Both the position numbers and the translations under genes were made by a program. DNA of 38,369 bases from JBLMYQ01 sp050258375. GTDB taxonomy: Bacteria > Bacillota > Clostridia > Acetivibrionales > UBA4821. The notes beneath the pieces are model-generated. The model worked only from the letters and a program-made list of their open reading frames with translations. It was not told where the DNA came from and ran no database searches. Shown here piece by piece: positions 15,434-23,160 of this stretch (its first letter is position 1; each line of letters begins with the position of its first letter). The stretch is from NCBI GenBank assembly GCA_050258375.1, contig JBLMYQ010000075.1, positions 1 to 38,369 on the forward strand. Reading direction: 5' to 3'.

Positions 15434-16133
15434 ATTCGTTTTCCCATATTTCTACTCTGTTTCTGCCATTATCCTTCGCTTGATAGAGGGCAAAATCTGC
15501 AGCCTTAACCATTTCCTCTGGTGTAAGGAAGTCCCTTCCTGGAACGCCCCAGACCAATCCAATGCTTGCAGATATACTTTCGTATGGCATTTTAATCTTC
15601 CCTATTCCCATACGGATTCTTTCTGCAATTTCTTTTGCTTCATCTAAACTAACCATGGTAAGAGTTTCAATGAATTCTTCTCCTCCATAACGACCTACAT
15701 AATCAGTAGGTCTTACGTTGTTCTTTAAGAATTCTGCCATAAGCTGGAGGTACTCATCTCCAACAGGGTGTCCATAGGTATCATTAATTTTCTTAAAAAA
15801 ATCAATGTCTATCATCAAAACGGCAATAGGTTCTTCACTAACACAAAACCGCTTCCAATGACGTTCAACAATCTTTCTAATGCCATGCCTATTGAGAAGA
15901 CCTGTTAAATCATCGGTAATTGAAAAGTTTTTCAATTTTGCATTTTCTTCTTCGAGCTTTTTAATCCTTTCTTGATTTTTAGCAGCTTCTTCTTCCATCT
16001 TCTTAATCTTTTCTTTTAGCTCTTCATTTTCCTTGTTTTCTTTAATAAACGCATTTCTAAGCATAAACGAAAGCCCAATTCCTAAACCTGCCCCAGTAGC
16101 AAAAAAAGCCAGTAAAAATAACAATCCTTTCAT
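15432..16133 (-). CDS. Membrane-anchored diguanylate cyclase (GGDEF)
   Basis: Makes cyclic di-GMP from two GTP. The 233-residue protein has one N-terminal membrane helix (residues 2-24), a charged coiled coil (about 31-68, KENEELKEKIKKMEEE...) and a GGDEF domain. The domain has DDLTGLLNRHG, the metal-binding IDIDFFKKINDTYGH and the active-site GGEEF (150-154). An RPTD inhibitory I-site (141-144) sits exactly five residues before GGEEF, so product feedback is likely. The sensory part is only the helix and coiled coil, with no periplasmic domain. ATG at 16157 is in frame, but AAAGGGGA precedes 16133 with good spacing, so that start is used. Confidence 0.92.
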   Translation of the reverse strand: MKGLLFLLAFFATGAGLGIGLSFMLRNAFIKENKENEELKEKIKKMEEEAAKNQERIKKLEEENAKLKNFSITDDLTGLLNRHGIRKIVERHWKRFCVSEEPIAVLMIDIDFFKKINDTYGHPVGDEYLQLMAEFLKNNVRPTDYVGRYGGEEFIETLTMVSLDEAKEIAERIRMGIGKIKMPYESISASIGLVWGVPGRDFLTPEEMVKAADFALYQAKDNGRNRVEIWENE

Positions 16134-16303
16134 AATAACGTCCCCTTTCTTTTTCATCTATTCCTCTATACAAAAACAGGAATAGTTATTCTTCGCAGTA
16201 TAGCAAGACAACCGTCCCTGTCAATTTTGACCATGACTAAAATAAATTAATTTTACGTATATATACTATCAATTATATTCTACTTCTTAACAAATGTACA
16301 CCT

Positions 16304-16981
16304 TTATTTTGCAAAATAGTGCTTTCCAATAACAGTCACTATAGGTCTAGACCATATCCAGTTGCTCGTAGCCGTAGCCGGATTAAAATAATATATACAG
16401 CCCGACGAAGGATCCCATCCATTTAATGCATCTCTTGCAGCATTTAACGAACTATTATCAGGCTCAAGATTAATTTGCCCATCAGATACAGCAGTAAAAG
16501 CCCCAGGTTGATATATTACTCCGGGAACAGTCTTGGGAAACCTTGTATTCTCTACTCTGTTTAAAACAACCGCAGCAACAGCAACTTTTCCGGCATAAGG
16601 TTCTCCTCTGGCCTCTCCATGAATCAAATGTGCCAGAAGATGTGTATTGCCTGAGGTCGTACTACCTGAAACCGGTGTATATTGTTTCCCATTAAAAATC
16701 CCCAAGGCTCCAAGTGTTTCAGCACCGGCAACTCCATCAATTCTCAGACCGTTTTTTGCTTGAAAATACTTAACAGCAGAATATGTTTTATAACCATATA
16801 CCCCATCAATATAGCCCTTATAATATCCCCAATTTTTAAGCTTTGTCTGAATGTTTATAACCTCATTTCCTCTTGAGCCATAGTATGAAAGCGTTGTTAT
16901 TGGTGTAGGACATTCATATATACCCCAAGCAATTATTAAAGTAGCGATAGTTATTAAAATAGCTGCCTTTGCTCTTTTCAC
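16304..16981 (-). CDS. sleB: Spore cortex-lytic enzyme SleB
   Basis: A lytic transglycosylase that breaks down the muramic-delta-lactam-containing spore cortex at germination. The 225-residue protein has an N-terminal export helix (residues 5-20) and a peptidoglycan-binding domain (about 33-95; RGNEVINIQTKLKNWGYYKGYIDG and VKYFQAKNGLRIDGVAG). A Ser/Thr-rich link leads to the hydrolase_2 domain. Glu123 in HLIHGEARGEPYAGKVAVAAVVLNRV is the expected catalytic residue. GTG at 16981 is chosen because AGAGG lies eight bases before it; the TTG at 16987 is too close to that site. ypeB, the usual downstream partner, is not next to it here. Confidence 0.93.
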   Translation of the reverse strand: MKRAKAAILITIATLIIAWGIYECPTPITTLSYYGSRGNEVINIQTKLKNWGYYKGYIDGVYGYKTYSAVKYFQAKNGLRIDGVAGAETLGALGIFNGKQYTPVSGSTTSGNTHLLAHLIHGEARGEPYAGKVAVAAVVLNRVENTRFPKTVPGVIYQPGAFTAVSDGQINLEPDNSSLNAARDALNGWDPSSGCIYYFNPATATSNWIWSRPIVTVIGKHYFAK

Positions 16982-17139
16982 AATCAATACCTCTTTTCAT
17001 TTTTAATAACCATATTTTTTACATTACCAGCCAAAATATTCTATTAAATTATAGTTTTAACAAGATTATTGATAACTTTTTACACCAATAGCTTTAAATA
17101 AAAATATAATACATAAAGAACCTTTTTGAGGAAAATAAC

Positions 17140-17337
17140 ATGGATAAAATTTTTAATGATCTTAGCATTGTTCCTAATAAAATTAAAAAACGCAAAAAAG
17201 AAATTTGTAAAATATTTTGTGATTTAGAATACTGTATTGATTTTTATGTAAACAAAATGTTTAGGCGCGATTGTTGCTCTTTTAAAAAGGAGCTTGAATT
17301 AATTGATATATTGCGGTGTTGCAAAAACAAAAAGTAA
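17140..17337 (+). CDS. Small Cys-rich hypothetical protein
   Basis: I do not recognise a family. The 65-residue product is basic (about 17 Lys/Arg) and has seven cysteines, including ICKIFC, DCC and RCC. It has no signal peptide or membrane helix. GAGGA precedes the ATG by about seven bases and TATAAT lies at 17105-17110, so expression is plausible. The AT-rich codons match the neighbours. It lies in the gap between sleB (divergent) and the sigma-D-linked gene. It may be a real small gene or a chance ORF. Confidence 0.42.
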   Translation: MDKIFNDLSIVPNKIKKRKKEICKIFCDLEYCIDFYVNKMFRRDCCSFKKELELIDILRCCKNKK

Positions 17338-17354
17338 ACATTTTGAATATCCTA

Positions 17355-17381
17355 TAAACTTCCATTTATGTATGCCGATAT
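17355..17381 (+). promoter_or_regulatory. Sigma-D (flagellar-type sigma-28) promoter
   Basis: TAAA (17355-17358), exactly 15 bases, then GCCGATAT (17374-17381). This is a near-perfect match to the sigma-D/FliA consensus (TAAA-N15-GCCGATAA). It drives the gene at 17431 with a leader of about 45 bases. Confidence 0.7.
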
Positions 17382-17430
17382 AATAAATAGGAAGATATAT
17401 ACATTTCCAAGGAAGGAAGGAGGAATTTAT

Positions 17431-17904
17431 ATGATTTCACCAGTAAAAACCACATCGGTTATTCCAATATCTATTGCAAAGCAGCAAGCATACACTGCCC
17501 AAAAACCTATCGGCAATAGTTCTGGAATAACTGATATACATAATGTTTTATCAACAAAGAAGCTTCACTTTGTATCTTATCAAAAACGTTCTCAAGAATT
17601 TTACGAGCCACTGGTTCGTTTTGTGGATAATCTGATAACACAACAGAGTGAAATAAGCAAAACGCTTGACAATAAAGATACTCAAGACGAAATAAATAAG
17701 ATAGAAAAAACATCAGAAAAAATTGTTGATTTCGCAAAAAAATTATGCGGTGACGATAAATCTAAGATTTGGCCGATTAAGAATGCGGTTAAGAAGGGCT
17801 TTGCTCAAGCCGGGGAAGGCACTGAAAATTTTTCAGAATATGCGCAAAAGGCTCTGGAAAGCGTTATGAATAAAATTGACTCTTGGCATGAAAATAAAGA
17901 ATAA
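17431..17904 (+). CDS. Hypothetical protein, probable sigma-D regulon member
   Basis: I do not recognise the family. The 157-residue product has no signal peptide. The N-terminal 45 residues are Ser/Thr/Pro/Gln-rich and probably disordered (ISPVKTTSVIPISIAKQQ). The rest is helical and charged (about 52-155), with FYEPLVRFVDNLI and GFAQAGEGTENFSEYAQKALE. The last stretch resembles C-terminal helices of flagellar and motility accessory proteins. GGAAGGAGG lies seven bases before the ATG; an upstream in-frame ATG at 17371 lies inside the promoter. The sigma-D promoter implies co-expression with flagella or chemotaxis genes, none of which are nearby apart from the chemoreceptor at 21.2 kb. It ends at a strong terminator. 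Confidence 0.82.
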   Translation: MISPVKTTSVIPISIAKQQAYTAQKPIGNSSGITDIHNVLSTKKLHFVSYQKRSQEFYEPLVRFVDNLITQQSEISKTLDNKDTQDEINKIEKTSEKIVDFAKKLCGDDKSKIWPIKNAVKKGFAQAGEGTENFSEYAQKALESVMNKIDSWHENKE

Positions 17905-17931
17905 AGAAAACCCGGTGGGTTTTCTTTATTC
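17899..17931. terminator. Bidirectional terminator
   Basis: GAATAAAGAAAACCC (17899-17913) and GGGTTTTCTTTATTC (17917-17931) form a long perfect stem with a GGT loop. It lies between the sigma-D-linked gene and the converging TPR/copper-amine-oxidase-N gene. Confidence 0.87.
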
Positions 17932-17948
17932 TTTATTGTTATTTTGCA

Positions 17949-19004
17949 TTAGTTTAAAGAAACTATTCCAACGTTGTTAAACGGAAACCATTTAACCTTT
18001 TTTGAAAACTGCTCTGAAACAAATCTTAAAGGAACCATCATTCTGCCTTTTACAGCCTGAACTGAACCGCCAATCTTTATTTCCTTCCCATTAACCTTGG
18101 CCGTTTTCTTATCCTTCTCCAGTATAATTGTTTTATCTTTATAGATTAAGGTTACTATTCCTGTTTTTGGTTCATATGAAATTTTTGCCTTCAATAATTC
18201 TGACACCGCCCTGACAGGAATCATTGTAACTCCGTTTTTTACCATAGGCTCTATATTACCGTATTTAGAAAAATCAATTTTTTTACCATTAATAAAAATT
18301 TGTATTCCCTTTTTTCCTATTTTTTCATAGCCTCTGGCTAATTCTTTATATAACTTTTCCCCATCCGGAAACTTTCCGATTGAGCTTTCAAGGTACTTTA
18401 CTGCTTTATCTTTCTGCCCTATATCCATTTTCATAGATGCTAATACTTGTGAAAGGTCGGGATTATCCTTTTGCTTTTTTATAAATTTTTCTAAATATGC
18501 CGCTCCTTTTTCTGTTTCCCCCATAAGCTTATGGCATTCTGCTTTAATAATTGCTGCATAGTGATTATCCGGCTCCAGCGCAAGAATCTTTTCAGCCACG
18601 GTCAGTGCTAATGAATATTTTGCCCCGAATTGATACGCAATAGCCAGCTTAAGCAAAAGCTTAGTGTCATTTGGTGCCTTTTTTAATTGCGCTTTAAGCT
18701 CTTCAATTATTACAGGAATGTACTTATCAGCTAAGACTTTTAGTTTTTTCCCATTCTTCCCATTTAGCCACTCTTTAGACCCTAGCATTCTTTCAATTTC
18801 TAAAACATCCATATTTTTCATTTGTTTCTCTATATCTTTGAGAATGTCTCCTGAAGTTCCCATTAAGTTTTTATATTCATTTTTTATGTCAGTTTTTCCT
18901 ATAACGCTTTTAACCTTATTTAGAAGAGATTCTTGTGCAAAAACATTTGTGCTTGTCATTATAAAAAATAAAACTGCCGATAAGATTACTCTTTTAATTC
19001 TCAT
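17949..19004 (-). CDS. Exported TPR protein with copper-amine-oxidase N-terminal-like domain
   Basis: A 351-residue secreted protein. A signal peptide (RIKRVILSAVLFFIMTSTNVFA, residues 2-23) precedes an alpha-helical part. Tetratricopeptide repeats at about 100-235 include LLLKLAIAYQFGAKYSLALTVAEKILALEPDNHYA and the following units. A C-terminal copper-amine-oxidase N-domain (about 236-351) has IFINGKKID, MIPVRAVSELLKAKISYE, KVNGKEIKIG and MMVPLRFVSEQFSKKVKW. This domain is common in exported clostridial proteins and is thought to bind the cell envelope; it has no oxidase activity itself. The ATG at 19004 follows GGAG. A TTG at 19019 is in frame but overlaps the ribosome site. Confidence 0.88.
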   Translation of the reverse strand: MRIKRVILSAVLFFIMTSTNVFAQESLLNKVKSVIGKTDIKNEYKNLMGTSGDILKDIEKQMKNMDVLEIERMLGSKEWLNGKNGKKLKVLADKYIPVIIEELKAQLKKAPNDTKLLLKLAIAYQFGAKYSLALTVAEKILALEPDNHYAAIIKAECHKLMGETEKGAAYLEKFIKKQKDNPDLSQVLASMKMDIGQKDKAVKYLESSIGKFPDGEKLYKELARGYEKIGKKGIQIFINGKKIDFSKYGNIEPMVKNGVTMIPVRAVSELLKAKISYEPKTGIVTLIYKDKTIILEKDKKTAKVNGKEIKIGGSVQAVKGRMMVPLRFVSEQFSKKVKWFPFNNVGIVSLN

Positions 19005-19123
19005 AAAATTCAACTCCAATAAAATATTAGAATAAATAGTTATATAATAATTATATACTATCTTGTTGAATTACAAAATACGGCAGTAAAATATAGGACT
19101 ATATTTTATAAATTTGAACAATA

Positions 19124-19702
19124 TTATTGTACTGTAAGGCTTTCATTGCGAATAAAAGGTTTATCAAATTCGTAATGTCCTTTAAATTCCTTTTCTATTT
19201 TCCCTTCAATCAAAAATTGTACTTTTTCAACATCCTTTATTTCTGTGAGAGAATTTACAATAGAATACAGCGTAATTGTTTCTCCGGCTGACCCTCCATT
19301 ATGATTATCTCTAAATTCCTTTGAAAAATTTACTGTTACTGTATCTTCCTTTTTTTCTATCGACAAAAGCTTTGTGCCTGACGGAACAACAGGAAACAGC
19401 TCCTTTTCAGAGGGTCCCTTCATTAATTCTAAAATAATTACTCTTGGCGAATCCTTTAGTACTTCTTTCAAGCTCACTTGTCGTTTCTCTTTTTTTAGCA
19501 TAGCACTCTGCGAATCTCCAAAATACAGCTGAATATCAACCCTCTCGTCTTTACCTTCTTGTATTTTTGTATCTTTATCCTCATTGATTTGAGCTAATAC
19601 CGGCTGCTCTTTCTTAATTTGTTCATTGCTCATTCCTGCCAGGCTTGAGCACCCTGATGCCAAGATTATAAGTATACTGGTTAATAATATCTTTTTTCTC
19701 AA
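19124..19702 (-). CDS. GerMN-domain lipoprotein
   Basis: A 192-residue lipoprotein. The signal peptide ends in the lipobox LASGC (Cys18), which should be lipidated. Residues about 62-170 form a GerMN (Germane) domain, as in GerM. The features are VDIQLYFGDSQSAML, a central LMKGPSEKELFPVVPSGTKL and VTVNFSKEF, followed by ETITLYSIVNSLTEI and VQFLIEGK. GerM-type domains act in spore envelope assembly or germination in Bacillus. The start is a TTG at 19702 preceded by AAGGAG with eight bases spacing. The order of genes gives no partner; ydcF lies upstream on the same strand. Confidence 0.88.
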   Translation of the reverse strand: MRKKILLTSILIILASGCSSLAGMSNEQIKKEQPVLAQINEDKDTKIQEGKDERVDIQLYFGDSQSAMLKKEKRQVSLKEVLKDSPRVIILELMKGPSEKELFPVVPSGTKLLSIEKKEDTVTVNFSKEFRDNHNGGSAGETITLYSIVNSLTEIKDVEKVQFLIEGKIEKEFKGHYEFDKPFIRNESLTVQ

Positions 19703-19776
19703 CCTCTCCACTCCTTGTACATATTTTAATAATATGTTTATGCGGACAGGCAAAATAGTATTCTTAAAACCCCTGA

Positions 19777-20400
19777 TTACTTATTCTTTTCGTGCTCAAA
19801 CAAGCTAGAAAAATAATATTTTACAACCGAAAATACCTCTCTTACGTTTGAAGAAAATAGATATGGTATAGAGTCTGGCATTTTTGCCTTAGCAAAAGTT
19901 GCATTTATTTTTAAATCCGAAGATATCATTGAGCACCTGTATATATGAAAATAATTAGTAACAATAATTATTTTTTCAAGCCTGTTTTTTTCCATTATGC
20001 TCCTGGCAAAATTAAGATTCTCAATGGTATTTCTTGATTTATTCTCTTCAATAATATCCTTTTCTTCCACACCTAATCTGATTAGCTGTTTTTTTATTGC
20101 TGCCGATTCTGTAATGTTTTCTCCTTCTCCTTGCCCCCCTGTTGCAATAATTTTTTTTGCATAACCGTTTTTGTACAGCTCAAATGATTTATATATGCGC
20201 TCATAAAGGGCTGGGCTCGGAACATCTCTCCAAACAGCGCACCCCATGACTATTATTGCATCCGCTTTTTGTGGCTGGAGCTTTAGCCCTTTATAAAAAA
20301 TATTTATCTCAATTACAACAAGCAAGCATATGCTTAAAACAACAAGCAGCATAATAACAAATTCTTTTTTGCCGTTAGGTAAATGCTTTATTCTTCTCAT
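19777..20400 (-). CDS. YdcF/SanA-family membrane protein (DUF218)
   Basis: A 207-residue protein with one membrane helix near the N-terminus (about residues 14-31) and an extracytoplasmic DUF218 domain. The domain has ADAIIVMGCAVWRDVPSPAL, KIIATGGQGEGENITESAA, IIEENKSRNTIENLNFARSIM and VTNYFHIYRC, the family's conserved blocks. YdcF and SanA proteins are linked to envelope functions, but the substrate is not settled. The ATG at 20400 starts one base after the deoC stop (TAA at 20404-20402), so translation is probably coupled. In-frame ATGs at 20412 and 20415, inside deoC, are possible but lack a ribosome site. Confidence 0.88.
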   Translation of the reverse strand: MRRIKHLPNGKKEFVIMLLVVLSICLLVVIEINIFYKGLKLQPQKADAIIVMGCAVWRDVPSPALYERIYKSFELYKNGYAKKIIATGGQGEGENITESAAIKKQLIRLGVEEKDIIEENKSRNTIENLNFARSIMEKNRLEKIIIVTNYFHIYRCSMISSDLKINATFAKAKMPDSIPYLFSSNVREVFSVVKYYFSSLFEHEKNK

Positions 20401-20401
20401 T

Positions 20402-21091
20402 TTAATACCCATCATCAGTTTCAATAGAAGAAAGAATTTGTACCGTCTTGCTCGTTCCTAATCTGCTGCAGCCCTCGCGGATAAAATCTTTAGCTTGCTC
20501 CAGGCTTTTAATTCCTCCCGAAGCTTTAATCTTTACTCTATCACCTAAAATAGCTTTAAAAAGCTTTATGTCTTCTATTTCTGCTCCCCCATTTGCAAAT
20601 CCGGTTGATGTTTTTACATAATCGGCTCCTGCCTCTTCGCAAAATTTACAAACCTTAACTTTCTCATTATGGTCGAGCAGTGCTGTTTCCATTATTACTT
20701 TTAGTACAGCATTTGATTTATGTACAACTTCAGCCAACAAGCGGATTTCTTCCTTTACGTATTCATCCTCTTGTTCTTTTAGCTTTGCAATATTTATTAC
20801 CATATCAATTTCATTAGCCCCATTGTTTATTGCCTCTTGTGCTTCCGCAAGCTTTACATCAGTAGTTGTTCCTCCATGAGGAAATCCTATGACGGTACAT
20901 ACCAAAATACTTGAACCTTTTAACTGGCCAGCCGTAAGTTTTACATATGAAGGTTTCACGCAAACAGATGCAATGCCCTGCTCTATTGCCATTTTGCATG
21001 CTTCAATAATTTCTTTGCTGCCATCAGCAGGATTCAGTACAGCATGATCAATTTTCTTTGCAACAGCTTCCGCATTAATTACTTCTTCCAT
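20402..21091 (-). CDS. deoC: Deoxyribose-phosphate aldolase
   Basis: Cleaves 2-deoxyribose 5-phosphate to glyceraldehyde 3-phosphate and acetaldehyde in deoxynucleoside breakdown. The 229-residue protein shows the Schiff-base Lys160 in VKTSTGF, Asp96 in EIDMVIN and Lys189 in VKIKASGG, the three class I aldolase residues. CVKPSYV and VIGFPHG are also present. GGAGG lies five bases before the ATG at 21091. The upstream in-frame TTG at 21103 overlaps the ribosome site. It is first in a unit with ydcF and has its own promoter upstream. No other deo genes are here. Confidence 0.96.
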   Translation of the reverse strand: MEEVINAEAVAKKIDHAVLNPADGSKEIIEACKMAIEQGIASVCVKPSYVKLTAGQLKGSSILVCTVIGFPHGGTTTDVKLAEAQEAINNGANEIDMVINIAKLKEQEDEYVKEEIRLLAEVVHKSNAVLKVIMETALLDHNEKVKVCKFCEEAGADYVKTSTGFANGGAEIEDIKLFKAILGDRVKIKASGGIKSLEQAKDFIREGCSRLGTSKTVQILSSIETDDGY

Positions 21092-21118
21092 CTTTTCCTC
21101 CAAGTCTATTTTTACTAA

Positions 21119-21147
21119 AGTATATCTATATATAGGCTTGTAATCAA
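21119..21147 (-). promoter_or_regulatory. Sigma-A promoter of deoC
   Basis: Read on the minus strand: TTGATT (21147-21142), a 17-base spacer and TATACT (21124-21119). It lies about 28 bases before the deoC start codon. Confidence 0.6.
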
Positions 21148-21254
21148 TACAAAAGCTTGTTTTTCCTACAGATAGACAAAAAATAAAGCCTCACTTTTTT
21201 ACAAGTGAAACTTTTTATACAAATAATAATTCAAAAGCAATTCATTTTGTTTGT

Positions 21255-22751
21255 TTAATATTCCTTTTTCAGTTCTCCTGATAAGGTTATCAGCTCTTTT
21301 AGAACGCCCTTTGCACCATTCATTGAATTATTTTGCTGCCTTATGCTTGCATTTATACCTTCTGTAGAAGCCGTGGTTTCTTCCAGTAAAGATGATATAT
21401 TATCTACTAATCCTACTATGTCATTTTTATAATTTCCTATTTCATTTATACCTTTGTTTGCCTCTTCGATCTCTCCTGTTATATTATTTATTTCTTCCTC
21501 AATCTTCTCAAATACAAGCTTCATACCGCTTGATAACTTTTCCTGTTCTTTTACTATGCCTGTTAGCTTTTCCATATTATCCTTTGAGGTAATAACACTG
21601 TTATGGACTCCGTTTATTATTTTTGCAATCTTTCCTGTCGCATTACTAGATTGTTCTGCCAGCTTTCTTATCTCTTCCGCTACTACCGCGAACCCTCTTC
21701 CTGCCTCTCCTGCTCTTGCAGCTTCTATTGATGCATTTAGGGAAAGAAGGCTTGTCTGGCTTGATATCGCATTTATTACATCTACTATTCCGCTTATCTC
21801 TTTTGCCCTTAGTCCTAACTCACTAATTGTATTATCCAGGTTATTCGTAGATCTCACATTAATATTAAGGCTTTCAAGAACTTCTTGTATGCTGTCATTA
21901 CCATCTTTATTTAGACTAAATACATTCTTTGAATTTTCATGTATTTGATTCATTAAGGATATCAAGTTTTCCAGCTTGTTTGACAGTGAATGCATCTTTT
22001 CGGCCATATCCTGGTTTTTCTCTGCATTTTCCTTGCTTCCTTCTGTTATCTGTGCAATTGCTTCTGCTATGGTTTCCTGCGTTTTTATATTCCCATCAAA
22101 TGTTGTCATAAAGTTCTGTGCAATATTATTAGTCCTTATCCCTATTTTCTGATTTGTATCCAATACCGTTTCTATATTTTTAAGCAAGCCTTCTGTCTTT
22201 ATGGTTTTATCTTTTAATTCATCTCTTATGATTTGATATTTTATATTTATTAATATAACAATTAAAAAAACCATAATTGTTACACATATGCTCATTATAG
22301 ATGTAACTGTATTACTAAGCTTAATTATTGGCGGCTGGAACCACGTATAAACATTTAAAGAAATTACGACTAGAAAGAATAAAATACCGGAGGATATTTT
22401 TTCCTTTAGCTTTAAATCCTCCTGATAAAATACTAATAAAATAACATTAATATAAACATACTGCATGCCTGCAGCCCAACCGAAAAAGATTATACAAAGA
22501 GGCATATATGTAATAGCATAAACTAGAGATAGCATTTGAGTAGCTTTTGAGTAACCCGCATGATTAAGATATACAAGCAGTGCAAATAAGAACATCGCGG
22601 CATAGGTTGACCAAAGCATAATAGGTGAGCTTAATGAAATTAAAATGAATGGTATATGAAATAATATGATGAAAAAATAAGACAAGCCCAGAGTAGTCTG
22701 AGTACTATTGTTATAATCTTTCTTGTTATGAAAAACATCCATTATTTTCAT
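21255..22751 (-). CDS. Methyl-accepting chemotaxis protein with N-terminal multi-helix membrane domain
   Basis: A 498-residue chemoreceptor. The N-terminal 190 residues carry about six membrane helices without a long periplasmic loop, so it senses within or near the membrane and has no Cache or 4HB ligand domain. A coiled coil leads to the signalling domain, with the conserved hairpin tip SQTSLLSLNASIEAARAGEAGRGFAVVAEEIRKLAEQS (about 330-367) that contacts CheA and CheW. Gln/Glu methylation-type heptads flank it. The reading frame stays open upstream to 22910, but AGGAGG lies nine bases before the ATG at 22751. That upstream part runs into the tRNA-derived repeat and is a chance extension. 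Confidence 0.95.
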   Translation of the reverse strand: MKIMDVFHNKKDYNNSTQTTLGLSYFFIILFHIPFILISLSSPIMLWSTYAAMFLFALLVYLNHAGYSKATQMLSLVYAITYMPLCIIFFGWAAGMQYVYINVILLVFYQEDLKLKEKISSGILFFLVVISLNVYTWFQPPIIKLSNTVTSIMSICVTIMVFLIVILINIKYQIIRDELKDKTIKTEGLLKNIETVLDTNQKIGIRTNNIAQNFMTTFDGNIKTQETIAEAIAQITEGSKENAEKNQDMAEKMHSLSNKLENLISLMNQIHENSKNVFSLNKDGNDSIQEVLESLNINVRSTNNLDNTISELGLRAKEISGIVDVINAISSQTSLLSLNASIEAARAGEAGRGFAVVAEEIRKLAEQSSNATGKIAKIINGVHNSVITSKDNMEKLTGIVKEQEKLSSGMKLVFEKIEEEINNITGEIEEANKGINEIGNYKNDIVGLVDNISSLLEETTASTEGINASIRQQNNSMNGAKGVLKELITLSGELKKEY

Positions 22752-22861
22752 AGAACAATACCTCCTAAATTTATGTTTATATATCGACTCAACATTATAT
22801 ATTTCGACACATATTCCCATAATCCTCTTTGAAATTCGTGCTTGTTCTGGGTATAATAACC

Positions 22862-22883
22862 AAAAGACACTTCCGTGTCTTTT
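22862..22883 (-). terminator. Hairpin copy of the tRNA-Ser terminator
   Basis: AAAAGACAC (22862-22870) and GTGTCTTTT (22875-22883) around TTCC. It is nearly identical to the hairpin at 23044-23067 and follows the duplicated tRNA 3' end. Confidence 0.7.
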
Positions 22884-22886
22884 CTC

Positions 22887-22906
22887 TGGCGGAGAAGAAG
22901 GGATTC
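22887..22906 (-). pseudogene. Duplicated 3' end of tRNA-Ser(GCU)
   Basis: These 20 bases are identical to the 3' end of the intact tRNA-Ser(GCU) at 23069-23088: the CCA, discriminator, acceptor strand and first half of the T-arm. The match stops inside the T-arm and is followed by the hairpin-rich element. No body of a tRNA exists upstream, so it cannot be functional as a tRNA. Confidence 0.75.
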
Positions 22907-23032
22907 CCAAACACTTCGCTCCTCTCGTGTTTGCCCACGTCGCTTCCCGCTTTGGCGGGTCCCTGCTCCTTACTTTTGCCTAAAAATGCTTTGCATTTTC
23001 TTCACGGCAAAAGCCCTCTCGGGTTCGAATCC
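22901..23032. repeat. Hairpin-rich element bounded by T-arm inverted repeats
   Basis: An unusually GC-rich, structured block joined to the tRNA fragment. From left to right it has AAACAC/GTGTTT (22909-22914 with 22927-22932) and CCCGC-TTTG-GCGGG (22946-22959). Then comes a two-level stem, CTTTTGCC/GGCAAAAG (22973-22980 with 23006-23013) enclosing AAAATGC/GCATTTT. The ends are GGATTC (22901-22906) and GAATCC (23027-23032), inverted copies from a tRNA T-arm; the right end reads GGGTTCGAATCC. It does not encode a protein I can support. A dispersed tRNA-associated repeat is the best guess. Confidence 0.6.
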
Positions 23033-23042
23033 TATCCATAAG

Positions 23043-23067
23043 AAAAAAGACACTTTCGTGTCTTTTT
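23043..23067 (-). terminator. Terminator of the tRNA-Ser operon
   Basis: AAAAAGACAC (23044-23053) and GTGTCTTTTT (23058-23067) around TTTC, with a T-run on the minus strand. It begins directly after the CCA end of tRNA-Ser(GCU). Confidence 0.85.
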
Positions 23068-23068
23068 C

Positions 23069-23160
23069 TGGCGGAGAAGAAGGGATTCGAACCCTTGCTA
23101 GCCTTGCGACTACTAACGGTTTAGCAAACCGCCCCCTTCAACCTACTTGGGTACTTCTCC
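23069..23160 (-). tRNA. tRNA-Ser(GCU)
   Basis: On the minus strand the sequence folds as a class II tRNA. GGAGAAG pairs with CTTCTCC, followed by G and an encoded CCA. The anticodon loop TTGCTAA carries GCT. A long variable arm (TAGTAGTCGCAAGGCTA) and the T-arm AGGGTTCGAATCCCT follow. The long variable arm and the anticodon identify serine (AGC/AGU codons). Confidence 0.95.

Noticed and set aside
22781..22809. GTCGATAT (sigma-D-like -10) and TTCGACA (reverse 0A-box core) upstream of the chemoreceptor gene
   Set aside because: No TAAA lies 15 bases before the -10-like motif, only GAAA at 13. A lone 0A core at this place is not enough to claim regulation.
22752..22910. Open reading frame extending the chemoreceptor gene upstream into the tRNA-derived element
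   Set aside because: A strong AGGAGG site precedes the ATG at 22751, and the extension runs into structured repeat DNA with no receptor-like sequence.
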